This document shows positions 1 to 13,093 of a stretch of DNA of 64,000 nt, piece by piece. The notes under the pieces were generated by a model, which saw only the letters and a list, made by a program, of their open reading frames with translations, searched no databases and had not been told where the DNA came from. Origin of the DNA: Anopheles merus (taxonomy: Eukaryota > Arthropoda > Insecta > Diptera > Culicidae). A program made the position numbers and the translations under genes. Each line of letters begins with the position of its first letter. The stretch's first letter is position 1. The stretch is taken from contig NC_054082.1 in the NCBI RefSeq assembly GCF_017562075.2, positions 6,605,550 to 6,669,549 of the forward strand. Reading direction: 5' to 3'.

Positions 1-689
1 CGCTCTCTCTCTCTCGCTCTCTCCGGGTGATTCCGGGTGGTACAACACAGCTTCGTTCTGATCCGATACCCGTCACTGCCCGTCATGAACTTTGTTGATT
101 TGTTTGTGTTTTCCCGTTTCCTTTGAAATACGGAACTCCGCGACGAAGGAAGGCAAAAGCGAGTGGGTGGTGCACGACCGTAAAGGTAATTTTAGACTAC
201 GATTTCAATCGATTGATCTTTTTTTCGTTTCTTTCCACTGTGAGCGTGATTTTCCTACACGGTACGGAAATTTGTGTGGGCATGTTTCGTAGAAGTAAAA
301 GAATTTATGGAACAAAATTGGGTAGAAAAAATGCTGTTGTATTATTTGGGTGTAATTATTCAACAAATCAATGCCTAATGGAAGACATTTAAAGCAAAAG
401 CGAGATCTTTCCTCTCTACAAGAGCTACAGACGGAGGTGGGTTGACCAATTGACGGATGTTCCAATTTAATACTCGATCGAAGTTTTCCATTCCGCATCG
501 CAATAAGTCAAATCACATTCTTCGACAAAACGTGCTCAGCAAACTAAAACAAACAACAACAAAAGGTCCCACCACGATGGCTATTACCGTGAACAGAGGA
601 TGAATCAAACTTCAAACATTGGTTGGTGTTTGTGTTTAGTATGTAGAAACAGTGAGGCGTTGTTGGTGGCTGGATGGTCAAAGCTTTGC

Positions 690-819
<130 letters not shown>

Positions 820-3800
820 ACACGGAGAGTGTTTGAAAAACATGAAAAAAGAAAAATCAACCCCAATCGACGCTGGAAAATGAGCAACAGCAGGGGCGGA
901 TCAGTTTCCTTCCCACGCGGCATAGCATCATGGCATGACATGGCATGGGCATGGTTGTGATTACTAAGAAGTTTCGTTTGGACTGTTGAGAAGAAAACAA
1001 AAATCATAACACACACAGACGTACACACACAAATCGGTAGCGATCGGGAAAACATCACACCCTTGCGAGGGTGTGAGAACGATAAAAGAGAGCAAACGGA
1101 AATAAAACGAAAAAAGAAACGCACACACACACATCGAAAAGGAAAATCGGTAGGTAAACATAATAAAGCAAATAAAAAAGCCCTCCGTGAACAGGGGGGC
1201 AACGGGAAAGGGGCGAAATTACTTCCCAGCTTGTAAAAAATGAAATAAAATGTTAACATCACGATGAACCGGACGAGCGAACGAGAAAAATCGAAATGAA
1301 GGACCAAAAACAAAAACACACATCGACACATAAAACAAAAACATGACGACAAATGACGATTACAAATCGTAGCAAAAAAGAACGAACAAAGAACCGACAA
1401 CACACGCCCGAAATGGTCCCTGACGACGTCGTCGTCGTCGTGTCAATCCGGGCTGAAATATGGTCGCAAATAAAAACCACACCCACCCACCAGTCCGTCG
1501 GCAAACCTGCAACACATCTTGATCCGGTCGTATTTCTTTCCATTCAACCCACACCCACCCACCCGACCGCACGACACGCCCGAGAAGGTGGTGGCTATGG
1601 AATGCGGGCAACAAGGGGAAGGTTTTTTGGCCGACCAGCGTGAAACATTCTGTCGGGGGCACGCAAAGTGCAAAACCAAAACATGGCTGAAAGTTGAAGG
1701 GAGCATGACACCCGACCTGCCAACCACCCACCCACCGGTTGGGAAGTATTTTATCAGCTCACTAATTAGATAAATCCGTATCATCGCCGTATCCACCCGT
1801 GTCTCGCTATCATCATCAGCCCCGTCGTGCTCGGACCGATTATTTGCTGGTTCGAGGTTAAACTGTATGTACAGAGAGCCGGTGGTGCTTGGGCGGCGGC
1901 AAAAAGAGACATGAAACGATCCGCCTTTCCCGACCGGATGCGAAGATGAAAAAGAAGCACACCCTCTTCCTCTTCGCCCCCCCCCGCCGCTTGTGGCTTT
2001 CTTCTTCAACAGTTTGCGCCACACCAAGCATTTTCATTTTTCATCAAACATCCTTCCCCCCATGTCCACACTCACTGTGTCTCATCGTCCACCAAAAACG
2101 CCCATCCGGTTTCCGCAGCGTAAATCAATTTCTCGTACCATCTCGCTCGTGCCCGCCCCGGTGGGCACGCGAGCACGAAAAGCACCAGGCGCATCCATCG
2201 ACCCCCAGCCACGCCACCACACCGAGAGAGAGAGAGAGGAGCGCCGTGTACCGGGCGTCTCCATCGAGCCGCGCGCGCCCGGCGAGGCGATACACGGCAG
2301 AGCAAAGCGCAGCAAGCGGGCAAATTTTCCCCAACTCACCCAAAAACGGGTGGGAGGAAACAGAAGGAGGAGAGGAGGGGGAGAGCGGGGGGTGGCAGCG
2401 CGTATTTACCACCCACTTAGTGAACCGAAGTGACTCGCTCGCTTTAATGGTGATGGTGTCGATGTCAAATTAAATATGAACTCAAGTGGATAATAAACAG
2501 CAGGGGGGACACGGACGACACACACAACGGCGAACTTCGTACGTACCCGGAGCAACCGGGTTTGCAGCTAGAGTGTCGAGTTTTCTCTCCTTCTCCTGCA
2601 CCCCCAGGTTCACACTCTTGCGCCGAGTCCTGCGGCCGTATACCGTTACTGCTGCTTCGCCGTCCGAGAGTGTGTTTCGTGTGGAAGAAGTTTTTAATGA
2701 GAAGAAAACGGAAAGCGACCGAGCGTTCGAGAGGGATGCACATTTGCTTGAAACAAGGAAGCGAGAGAGAAAGAGAGCGTATTTACTCAAGCAACGAGAG
2801 AATGTAGATAAACGAAAGGGAGCCACAGCGTATTTCCCTACAAAATCCACTTCTCTCCCTAACCCAACCAGTCAGTGTGTGAGTGTGTATGTCTCACAGA
2901 ACAAGGACTACTCTCTCTCTCACTCTCGCTCGTTTCCCCACTGGTACAGCCCTGTTTTTGCAGTACTTAGCTACGGTTTTTCCACTTACAAAACCTCCGT
3001 TTGCCCACTTGACAGCCCTCTAATCATGATTGTCTCACCTATACATAAATACATACACACACGAATGCACCACTCGCACGCATTTACCAATCGTTCAACA
3101 ACAACAGCAGAACAAAAAGTGAACACATACCGGAACGTGCTGATTTTCTGCTCACTGTGTGTTTCCTCACAGCAATTTTCCGGACGCGTTACAAGGAAAT
3201 CTGCGCTGACGAGTGGAGCAGCGGCGGCAATGGTGTGATGTGATTTGCGTGTGTGTGTGTGGTGAGGATTTTGTAACCATAATTCAGCGCCACACTGCTC
3301 TGCGCACAGCACTACACTACCTTCGTGCCGTTTGCCGTTCGGAATGCGGTCAATCTTTTGGCTTATTAGCACAGAGTATTAAGGCGTAAAATTATGGTGG
3401 CTTAGAAATGGAACTGTATGTGTGTGTGTGGAACAAAGGCACGTGCGTGACGTGTTTCGAAGGGTAGATTGCTCATTTAATTGAAATGAATATTGGGGAC
3501 CAATAACCTGACGAGGAACCTTTTTTGTTGGGATTTTTTGCTTCAATATTTCTCATTTTTTCTTAATCGAAATTTGAATGCTACAATAGTTAAGCAAAAC
3601 AAAGCATTGCTTAGAGCTTCAGAGTCGCGCAAACCTCCCCTCAAATGCCATATTACACTTTCTGCGCAATTTCTATCATTTCGATTGCAAACATTGTACA
3701 AAAGAAGTATGAAATATGGCGAAGAAAGTCAAACGGTGGAAGGAATTTTCTAGGATTTATCCATTTTGTTTTTTTACCCCCTCCCTCCACGCGCAACCAT

Positions 3801-3861
3801 CTTAATAATAGGAAAAAAACACTCGCCGGAAAAGTTGAACGTTTTGCCACAGAAATTCAGA

Positions 3862-3865
<4 letters not shown>

Positions 3866-3949
<84 letters not shown>

Positions 3950-3957
3950 CTCTCTCT
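3866..3957. repeat. (CT)n microsatellite, about 92 bp
   Basis: Near-perfect CT run with one ACC interruption near 3948. Confidence 0.97.
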
Positions 3958-4267
3958 ATATTTCCTTTTTCCCGACCAACAGTAGTGGGTTGACATTAAG
4001 ACCGATCGAAAAAAAGGGGGCCCAGAGTCAGCGCGAAAAGGGCACCACCAAACGATCGGGTAGTGCCCGACATCTTATTTTGCCAACATTTTTGCCCTCT
4101 CCAAAGCCCCAGGTTCAACCTTCACTTAAGGAGCTTTACCTTTGCTCGCAAAAGAATGGAATGGAAGGAAGAAATAAGAAAAACCACCCCCGGAAAACTT
4201 CACAGCAGTCGCGGGCGTCTACTATTGCTTCACGGTGTAACCTTTTTTTTCTGGTTTCTGGTTGATA

Positions 4268-4294
4268 CTCTCTCTCTCTCTCTCTCTCTCTCTC
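4268..4294. repeat. (CT)n microsatellite
   Basis: Short perfect CT run followed by a C-rich stretch. Confidence 0.95.
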
Positions 4295-7200
4295 CCCCCC
4301 TCCGGGGGTGAAGTGGAAAATGCTTTGAAAAACATAAAATGGAACGCGACAAAGTGAACAAATCTCTAACCGTCTTCAAGTGTCGGATGCTTTTCTCTCC
4401 CCCTTCCCTGGTAAGGCGTTTTTTGCCATTTCTTTTCCTTCAAACACACACACAAGAAGATACACTGTTTTCTTCACTTCCCACCGAAAAAAAAAACGAG
4501 CAAGTTTGCACTTGGGCGCTGCTGCTGCTGCTGCTTCTTGGGCAAACATTTTGTCGAGTGTAATGGGAGAAAAAAGCACGCACACACACACACACACACA
4601 CACACAAGGGCTCATGATTTGCATAATAACACGGAGCAGCAGAAGGTAGGATAGAGACTTCCTCCACTTGGCAGCGATTGACTTTTGGGTCAAAAATGGC
4701 GCTTCGTTTCTTTTCCTTTACCAACGCACGCAGCAACAAACCCTTCCCAAGAACGTTAGGCAAAATAAGCTTAGAGAGCCGTACAATGTAGATATTTTAC
4801 ATTCCGAGCTTTTCCAGGAATTTATTCCCTTTCATACATTGGCTGTACGGACGGACGAACAAGTCGTATTTATCCCTTTTCGGATGCAATGTTTTTTTTG
4901 TTTTTTCGCTCGTAAAAGCTTTGGAAAGCATCGATGTAAGTAGCAAATCTGTTACTCTTCGCCATTACACACGAACACACACACACCCACAGCTATAACC
5001 GACGGTTGTTAATCCGCTTTAGAGCCGATGGCTGTCATGTTGCGCCATTCGTCAGCCATAGCTCGCCGTACTGTATTCCAAACCCTGTTGTAGCTGCTGC
5101 TGCTGTTGGTGGTGTCTCTTACCGGGTAGTGGTATTGGAGCATGAATGTTTGCCAATCCTCGTGGTATCCATTCCATGTTGATTGGATTCGGTTAGGCGG
5201 TGGCTGGCGATAACAAGCGAGAACAGCAGCAGGAACGACCGACGACGACACAAATAATTGCCGCAGACGATGGCGATGATAATGATGTGTCCCCCCCCCG
5301 TCGGCTCTGCCGCCCACTCTGTCTACTGGGCCAGACGGGCGAGCCTGTTTTTTTGTTTTATTTCAGGAAAATTGATCCGGTGTCGTCGGTGGACCGCGAT
5401 ATCACAACATCACCACCACCATCATCGTGTGTTTTAAGCGAAGGAGAGCGAGAGTCCGTTAAAATGCCGACGGTAAACCGTATTGTATTGTTTTGTATGC
5501 ACACACTAACAGAATGCGAAGAAGGTTTTATTGTGTGTTTTAAACCCGGCTAAAGGTTGTTGACTACTTCACAAACATTATTATGCACAGATATTCACAC
5601 TTCACACTGGAAAGGGAAATTGATTACAATCACGTACACTCTTTTAGAACTAATTAAACGCTACAGCATTATTGTGCATTATTGGGTACAAAAACAGTCA
5701 TAACTAAGTAAGATATTACACATCACATGTTTGCCCTTCATCAAGACAATACATTTAATATTTCGTTATCAAGTACCAAATCGCAATAGAATTATTAAAC
5801 TTTCAATCGTAACCTGCCACAAAGAGGTTCTAAAAATTTGAAAAAAATACTCTAATCCTTTTTCGAAATTTGACACCCAATCAAATCAATCTTTAAGACA
5901 GTTTATGTGCATAAGTGTATCATTTCATCGGAAAACTTGTCATTGCGTACACCGCGCGCATCCATTCCACCCCATTCCAGCCTAACTGCAGCATCGTGCG
6001 AACCCCACCCACAGTGTGTGCCATCAAAGTTTTTGCATACGATAGGAGGTGGCAAAATCAACATGGCCACCACTACCCCCAAAGCATCAGTAGTAGCGGT
6101 TCCGTGTGCAACCGTGCAGACACGACCACCGTCAGCGAGTTGCAGCACCCGTGTGTGCGGCGCGCGCTATGTGTAGTGCAGTCTAGTTACTAGCAACACT
6201 GTAGGGGCTGATGATGCTACACGGGGGATGAATGCTGTGTTTTTTTTTTTTGTGCGGTGGTGGCAGTGGCAAAGGTTCCATTTTTCTCTGCGCTTGACTT
6301 GACGGGTTTTTCACCGCGCTGAATAATTTAGCAGCACACGGATTTACATGATTTGCTTTTCCCTGCTGCCGCTGCTGCTGATGCTTTTGTTGCCTTTGAT
6401 TACTCAACTGGTGTATATTATCCGTTTCATCTACGTGTTTTTTTTTCTGCTTCTTCTGTTGCTTCTCCCAAACACACTCTCTCAAACGCACGTCGTGGCA
6501 TCACACGGTTCACTCCTTCTCACTCACTCACGGGTGGGCTTCTCTCGCTCTCTCTCTCTCTCTTTCTTCCCACTTCTGTACACAGGAACGAAACCAAAAC
6601 TCCAGTGTCGGACGACGCGACGAGCCACACACCGATCGAGGTGGCATTGAGAAAGAGAGAAAGAGATGCCGATAGAGAGCCTGCTGTTATTTTGCCGCCT
6701 CTGCGTGCCACTATTTGTTTACAGCAGTTGTGCATACACACTCTCAAAAACTGGCCGCCTCCCCTTTTCAGCAAACACATACAAACACAAACACACACAG
6801 AAAGACACCTATGCACACAGAAACACCACCCTGTGCCTCGAGAGTGTTTAGGACACGCAGGCGCATTACAGCACGCAGCGATACCACTTCTTGGCCTTCG
6901 TTCTTGGAAATTTTGGGGAAATTTGGAAAAAAGACAACGTTGCCAGAGTTACAGTGGGAAAAAACCTGTACAGAAATCGCTTTTTGGGGATAGTTTTTAG
7001 TACACGGTGGCATTTAGTACACTTTTTTGGTGTTTTAAAATCAGTATAGTTGAGTCGACACGACTTCTTTCACATCACTGTGGCCGAATCCGTTTCACAT
7101 GTTGCATATACCGTCGTGCGTGTCTTCATTGATGCCAAGATGCCCACACAACCAAGCATAAGGATGCATATCTGGCTCACGCCCCCTCACACACAGGCCT

Positions 7201-7749
7201 ATCCTTCTTCCCAGAGAGCACCAGCACCACACAAACGCACATTCCGCCACACCAGACATGTGCGCGATAAGGAAGGAACGAATGCATCAGGTTTGCTTGT
7301 GCTCACTGCATTTCGAAACTGCATTTCTACGCAGGTGTACACGCCGTCGCTGCAACGATGCTGTTGGTGTGCATCTGCCGATATCCTTTTGCTATCTCTC
7401 TCTCTCTCTCTCTCTTTTCAATACCCTCACACACACAGACCTTAAACCGAAACACCAACACAACCGACCATTATTGTACCCGCACTCACACAAAATCATT
7501 CTATTTCCTTCACTTTGTTTTCTCCTTTCTTCGCGTGGAGAGGTTCACACAGCAGAACCTTTCTCTCTTGAACGGATTTGGCCGTTTTCTGCCATTCCCA
7601 TTGTGGCCCTTTTTTCCCCTTTTTCCGAAAGGATCATCATCATCACCCAACCTTCACACTCTACCAACTACCTTGCCTCGCTTTACCATCATCTTTCCAC
7701 ACGCGGTAAAGGGACAAGCCACGCAAACACAGCAAAAAGCGCGACGCGC

Positions 7750-8600
7750 CACGGCACCCGGACAGAGAATCCGCACAGCACTACACCCGCGTACACGGCA
7801 CACAGCGACGGACTGCTGCTACTCTCGGTCGTTGCTGTTGCGACAGCTGCTACTGAGAAACTGCCGGCCAACTTGAGGGACCGGACGACTTGAAGTTCCA
7901 TTTTCCCCGTGCCAAAGGAAACGCGCAACCGAACACCGCCGTCGAAGGGTCGCGCTATTGCAACCAGCGAGTGAGAGAGAGAGAGCGAGCGAGAGAGTGA
8001 ACTGAGTGTAAGACAGAGAGACAGAGTGTGCGAGCGGAGACCGAGACCTAAGAAGACGCGGAGGGCGCGTTCGTATGTGTGAGAGAGCTGTGAGCTGTGC
8101 GCTCCGCCGAGGGAGTTGGTGGTGGCGGCTGTGGTTGCTGGGTTTTCCCGGCTTGCGGGGTACATTACTTTTCCTTTGCAGAATACGGAATATACGCTCG
8201 TCGGCGACTGTGTGATTCATTTCATAGAGAGAATGAGAGTGAGAGCGAACAAGGCGAAAGATTTGTACAGGAGCCGAAGCCGCGCCGTATGTGTGTGCGG
8301 CCGTCTTCTATATATACGCCGCGGGAAAGAAGAGGACAGACACGGAAGGAGAAGATGCAGACGGAACTGCCACACTTGGAAGGTGGTACGTGGTGATGCT
8401 GCTGCCTGCTGACGACGACCATGTGGCGCAGATCTGCGAGCAGCAGAGTGCATGTGCCGGGTTCGGGGCCGTCGGGTGCGAGCCCGAAAACCATATGCTA
8501 CACGTCGACCGGTCCCATATACCCCGCGGAGAGTGGAAGAGAGGGCTAAAGTCCTTGCACACAGCGCGCATTGTGGAGGCAGAAAAAGGATCTGCTGCTT
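7750..8600. promoter_or_regulatory. CpG-rich, GAGA-rich promoter-like region
   Basis: The stretch is markedly richer in GC and CpG than the surrounding DNA. It has GAGAGAGAGAGCGAGCGAGAGAG-type sequence at about 7973-8000 and a TATATATA at about 8309. Such patches in insects are often 5' untranslated regions or promoters of regulatory genes. Strand cannot be decided: TATATATA is symmetrical and an initiator-like TCAGT lies on the minus strand near 7855. No coding exon is recognisable nearby. Confidence 0.25.
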
Positions 8601-10415
8601 GGTGCAGCAGTTGAGAAAATAGAGAGACCAGCACACCAATACACCCCCCGGTGTCATACAACATGGCCGCATATTACTGACGTACGATGATGCAGCAACA
8701 GTGACCACATAACCCCGCTCGCGCCCACACACATGTGCATCGGTGCGTTGCGAGGTGTCGGAAGTGTTGCCAAGTGTGTATGTGTGTGTGTGGTTGTGTG
8801 CGCGCGCTTGCAGAAAAGTGCACGAAAACGGGATGAGATGCTGGAACAGCGCCATCTGGTGGTAGAGTCATTTTTCGAAGGAGCAAGGGATGCAGCTTCA
8901 GTTCGCGGCACAGGCCGCGCTCCTGCAGCACTGGCTCGTAGTCGTTTTCTTGTTGCCGAAGCGAAGAAAACGTTGACGGGAAGAGCATGAGGAGATAGTG
9001 ATCACTTTTGAATGTTTCTCTTCCGTAATAGGGAAGCGTTTGTAAGTAGGAGATAAGGATGCTGCTGCAGTGCACTGTAATTCAGTTCGTAATCGCTTTA
9101 GCTTTCTCAAAACTTTTGTGATGGCTTTTTTTTTTTGTTGTGTCTTTCACCAGCAACGACTACTTGTGTTCGCTACTTTTGTTGCCAGCCAAACGTAAAA
9201 GAGGAACGAATGAAGAATGTTTGATTGCATCACTTTTGTAAAAGTTCCGGAAAGTTCCCATTCTGCATGTTTGCACTTGAAATGGCATTTATTACAAATA
9301 CTTAAGGACACAGTTGTCCTCAGTATAGGGCAAATGTATGTAAGAACTAGAAATAGAGCACCAGGTTACATAAGCATATGACAGAATAGGTTATTTCCGA
9401 AGATCCATCTCCTTAAATACTGCCCCTGCATGCCATATCAGCTGAATGAAGTGTTTCTCCAAGCAAGACACTAACCATTGAAGTATTCAACAACAAAATA
9501 AATACTTCGCAACAGATCCATCTTGTTAAACTGACACGCTGAATGACATCTTAGCTCTCCCCAACAGGTCTCTATAAGCGCTCTAAAGCGATAACTTTAC
9601 TGGGGGAAGAAAAAACCCTGCATATAGTGCACAAAGTCCCATGCGAGTGCACACCGAGAGCTCGTTAGTGAATGTGGTCCTCGCCGAAGAGAGCAGGACA
9701 CTCGTACCATTGAGCCTTGAGGTACAAAAAGACGACACACGGACGAACCAGACATAACACGGACCAGTTCGGAGTGTCGCCGTCGTACTTCAGAAACATC
9801 CACGCCAGAACTTAACACCAAACGATGACGGCCAACTGAATTCTGGCTGGAAATTGGAAAGACAAACAACCTGCACAACACCACGGAGAGCTGCATTTCC
9901 ATTTTTTTTTCTCTGGCACGTCAGAGCGGGCGGATGATGGAAGGAAACAATTTAATAAACTCTTGCTTGAGGTTCGTTCGTTGCCGGTCTTTCCTTTAAA
10001 ATGTATCACCGGGAGCAGCAGCAGCAGCAAAGGCACATGAGACACAAAACAGTAGTAACACGGACCAAAAGCTACCCCATATCCGGTGTAGCTTTCTCGA
10101 TCATATTGGTAGGAAGGAAAAGCATCCCATCCTCAGTTCCGACGGCGCAAAAGGCACAACACCGAATCATTGCGCGATACAAGTTCAAGTTGTTGTGTGT
10201 ATGCTTTTTTTCTTCGTACTCCCCATTATTTCTCCATAGCACAGCGACCGTCAGGAATCTCCAATAGAAAGCTAACCGGGGGTGGTAAAAGAATGCCACT
10301 CCATTTCCGGTGAAAATGTACGCTTCCGGACGGAAAACGGGACAGACACACTCCTTCTTTTGCCCGGTTACCCGTCGCCCAATTCATTGGAAAATGTGGG
10401 CAAAAGAGCACGCGA

Positions 10416-10421
<6 letters not shown>

Positions 10422-10461
<40 letters not shown>
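10422..10461. repeat. (CA)n microsatellite
   Basis: Perfect CA run of about 20 units. Confidence 0.96.
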
Positions 10462-10464
<3 letters not shown>

Positions 10465-12566
10465 CACCAGGAACTCCTCTGTTCGCTGTGCCTTCATCTC
10501 GTTGTGTGGTATTTTCCCTCGGTTGCTCGTTAGCTGGCACACAATAGAGAAGATGCATCGCGAAAGAGGGAAGAAACCAAGAAGTGTGCATAGCGTGTGC
10601 TCTACTCCCAGAGTTTAGAAGAAGAGGAGATGCTGGCAAAAAAAAAACAATCTACTACTAGCTTACAGAACCATCCAGCCATGCACTGACTCCCGCGTAC
10701 GCCAGGACTGACACCATCCAGAGGTTGTTCAATCGATCCAGCGCACAGCATAGACAGCACACAAACCAACGAAAAAAAAAAATCGCATCGTTCACCCCAT
10801 CATACCTTCATCTGGCCCCCGTTGGAAAAAGGAAGTGCACAGCAACGGACATAACAATAAGCGGATACACACGGCGAAAGCAACGGCAGCAGTCTATTCG
10901 AGACATTCAGCTGCCTCACAATGATGTGCTTTGTGTGTGCGCATATCACAGTTTCCGACAGGGATCTGGCAGAACCGTGTTCGTACACACACACACACAT
11001 GTTGCTGTCGAACAAGTTGATTCGCAAAAACGGGTTGCCAACGACCCAAAACCACAGGACCGCTTGGGATGTTGGAAACCAGCACCATCACCACGACCTC
11101 CGTGGAGGTCGCATTTTCCGCTCTACGTTCTATAGATAAAAGCGCGTAGAGTGCGGGCGAAGGTTAGCTAACGAACTTGTTCAGGTTTTTTTTTTGTGTG
11201 CGAGATCATTTCTCGTCTCCTAGACTACGCAGCAACACAGCGAGGCTGAAAAGGCGGTTCTGGATCAAGCAAGAGCTCATCATGTGCTTGGTGTTGCCGC
11301 AACCGAAGGCACCAATATCTGTGAGCAAACTTCAGGCATGATGCAATAGCACAGATCCGTTATAACAAAAAGAGCATCGAGATTTCTGATCCATCCATTC
11401 CACACTGAGAAGTTCGAACAATGAAAAAACCAACGTAACTGTACAGCTTTAAGGAATTTTACGGAAATTAATATAGAAAGAGAAAATCGAAAAGCTAAAT
11501 CTCAATTAGAAAACAGAAAAATCAAAAGAAAGAAAGCTAATCAAACAAGAAACTGTTAAACTAACAAAAAAAAAGAGTACTTAAAACAAAGTAAAAGATA
11601 ACAGGAAAAAGGACACGCTACATGCAACAAGCACACTAACGCAACGACAAAAGAGAAGAACAAAAACAAACAAAAAAGCAAAGTCTGGCAACAGTGTGTA
11701 TGCCGCCCGCCATCAACGTCATATCTCGCACCGGCCAGAAAATCGGTGGCCAGTGTTCACGCCGATTTTCCCACCCACATAAAACTCGGAAGGAAACTGA
11801 CAACAAAAACAACAAAAATCTTCCGGAACAAGGAGAGCGCGGCAAAGGCCAGGAGAAGAAGCGCGGCCAGCAAATCGACTTACAACTGTTGGCACCATGT
11901 TCACGGCGTATTTATTCTACTTTTCACCACCGATAGCGTTTCGTTTACCGTGCTAAACTTACAACCCTTCGTCCTGTGCCCTAGGCACCCCCTCAACCGG
12001 TCTTCTTCTAGAACGTCCCTCTCTCTCTCTCTCTGTCTCTCTGATGGACAACTCATTCCACAAGCTCAAGCGCACGAGCGCTCAACACCATGAGTTCTTT
12101 GTTGCGTCAAGCGTCATCGCCAAACCATCGTCATCGTCGTTGTCGTGGCTACTAGGCTATAGGTAAGTGTCACATAGAGACACATGCTCACACACGGACA
12201 CCGAGCTGACAAGGTGGAGTAATACCCTCTCCCTCCAGGCTCTTGGCCCCCCCTATACACGCGCAGAAGGAAGCACTGTCACGGTGAGTGTGTCCCTTAA
12301 ACCGTTGCGCATTTGTTGCAGCACAACCGTCGGTTCGGAACCATTGCCGTCGCCCACATCCCAAGAATCGCGGGATCGAGCAGTGCACCAGCAGCGGTAT
12401 CGCCGGTTTGTGTGTTGAAATATGTACACATAAAACACACACACACACACACACACGACCCACAGACGAGACGAGTTCGCGGTTTTTCTCCTAAGCCCCG
12501 GGAGAGTCATCCCGCAGAAAATGGCCAGCTTAACGGTGTATTAGTAGTTGGATCTGCGATCTCCTT

Positions 12567-12573
<7 letters not shown>

Positions 12574-12612
<39 letters not shown>
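12574..12612. repeat. (CT)n microsatellite
   Basis: CT run with one TT interruption near 12602. Confidence 0.95.
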
Positions 12613-13027
12613 GCAACTGTGCTACTATATGTACTGGCCGGGGGAGTTGCTTATTGCTCTAACAGTGCGCGACTCACGGATTATCGGGCGTAAGCTACCA
12701 AAGCACGAGGCAACATATTCGGGCAATCATCATTCGTAGCTCGTTCCACCGGGGTACATCACCGCCATCCGACCGAAGCTCCGGCGATTTTCCACTTGAA
12801 AAGGATACACCACACACCATCGTCGGGGGCTCGTTGGTTTGGGCCCTGTCTCACACCTGCGATGAGGCCCCACCGAGAGTACACCGCCGCCAAGCAAGAA
12901 CAAAAAATCCTCTAGCAACTCTGTACACTGTACACTGGAGCGAGTCTCTATGTGTGTATGCACACAGCAAATATGCACACCCAGAGAAGTGGAAAATCTA
13001 CTCACCATGCTCTGGCCTGCGTGTCGG

Positions 13028-13029
<2 letters not shown>

Positions 13030-13090
<61 letters not shown>
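13030..13090. repeat. (GT)n microsatellite
   Basis: Perfect GT run of about 30 units. Confidence 0.97.
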
Positions 13091-13093
<3 letters not shown>

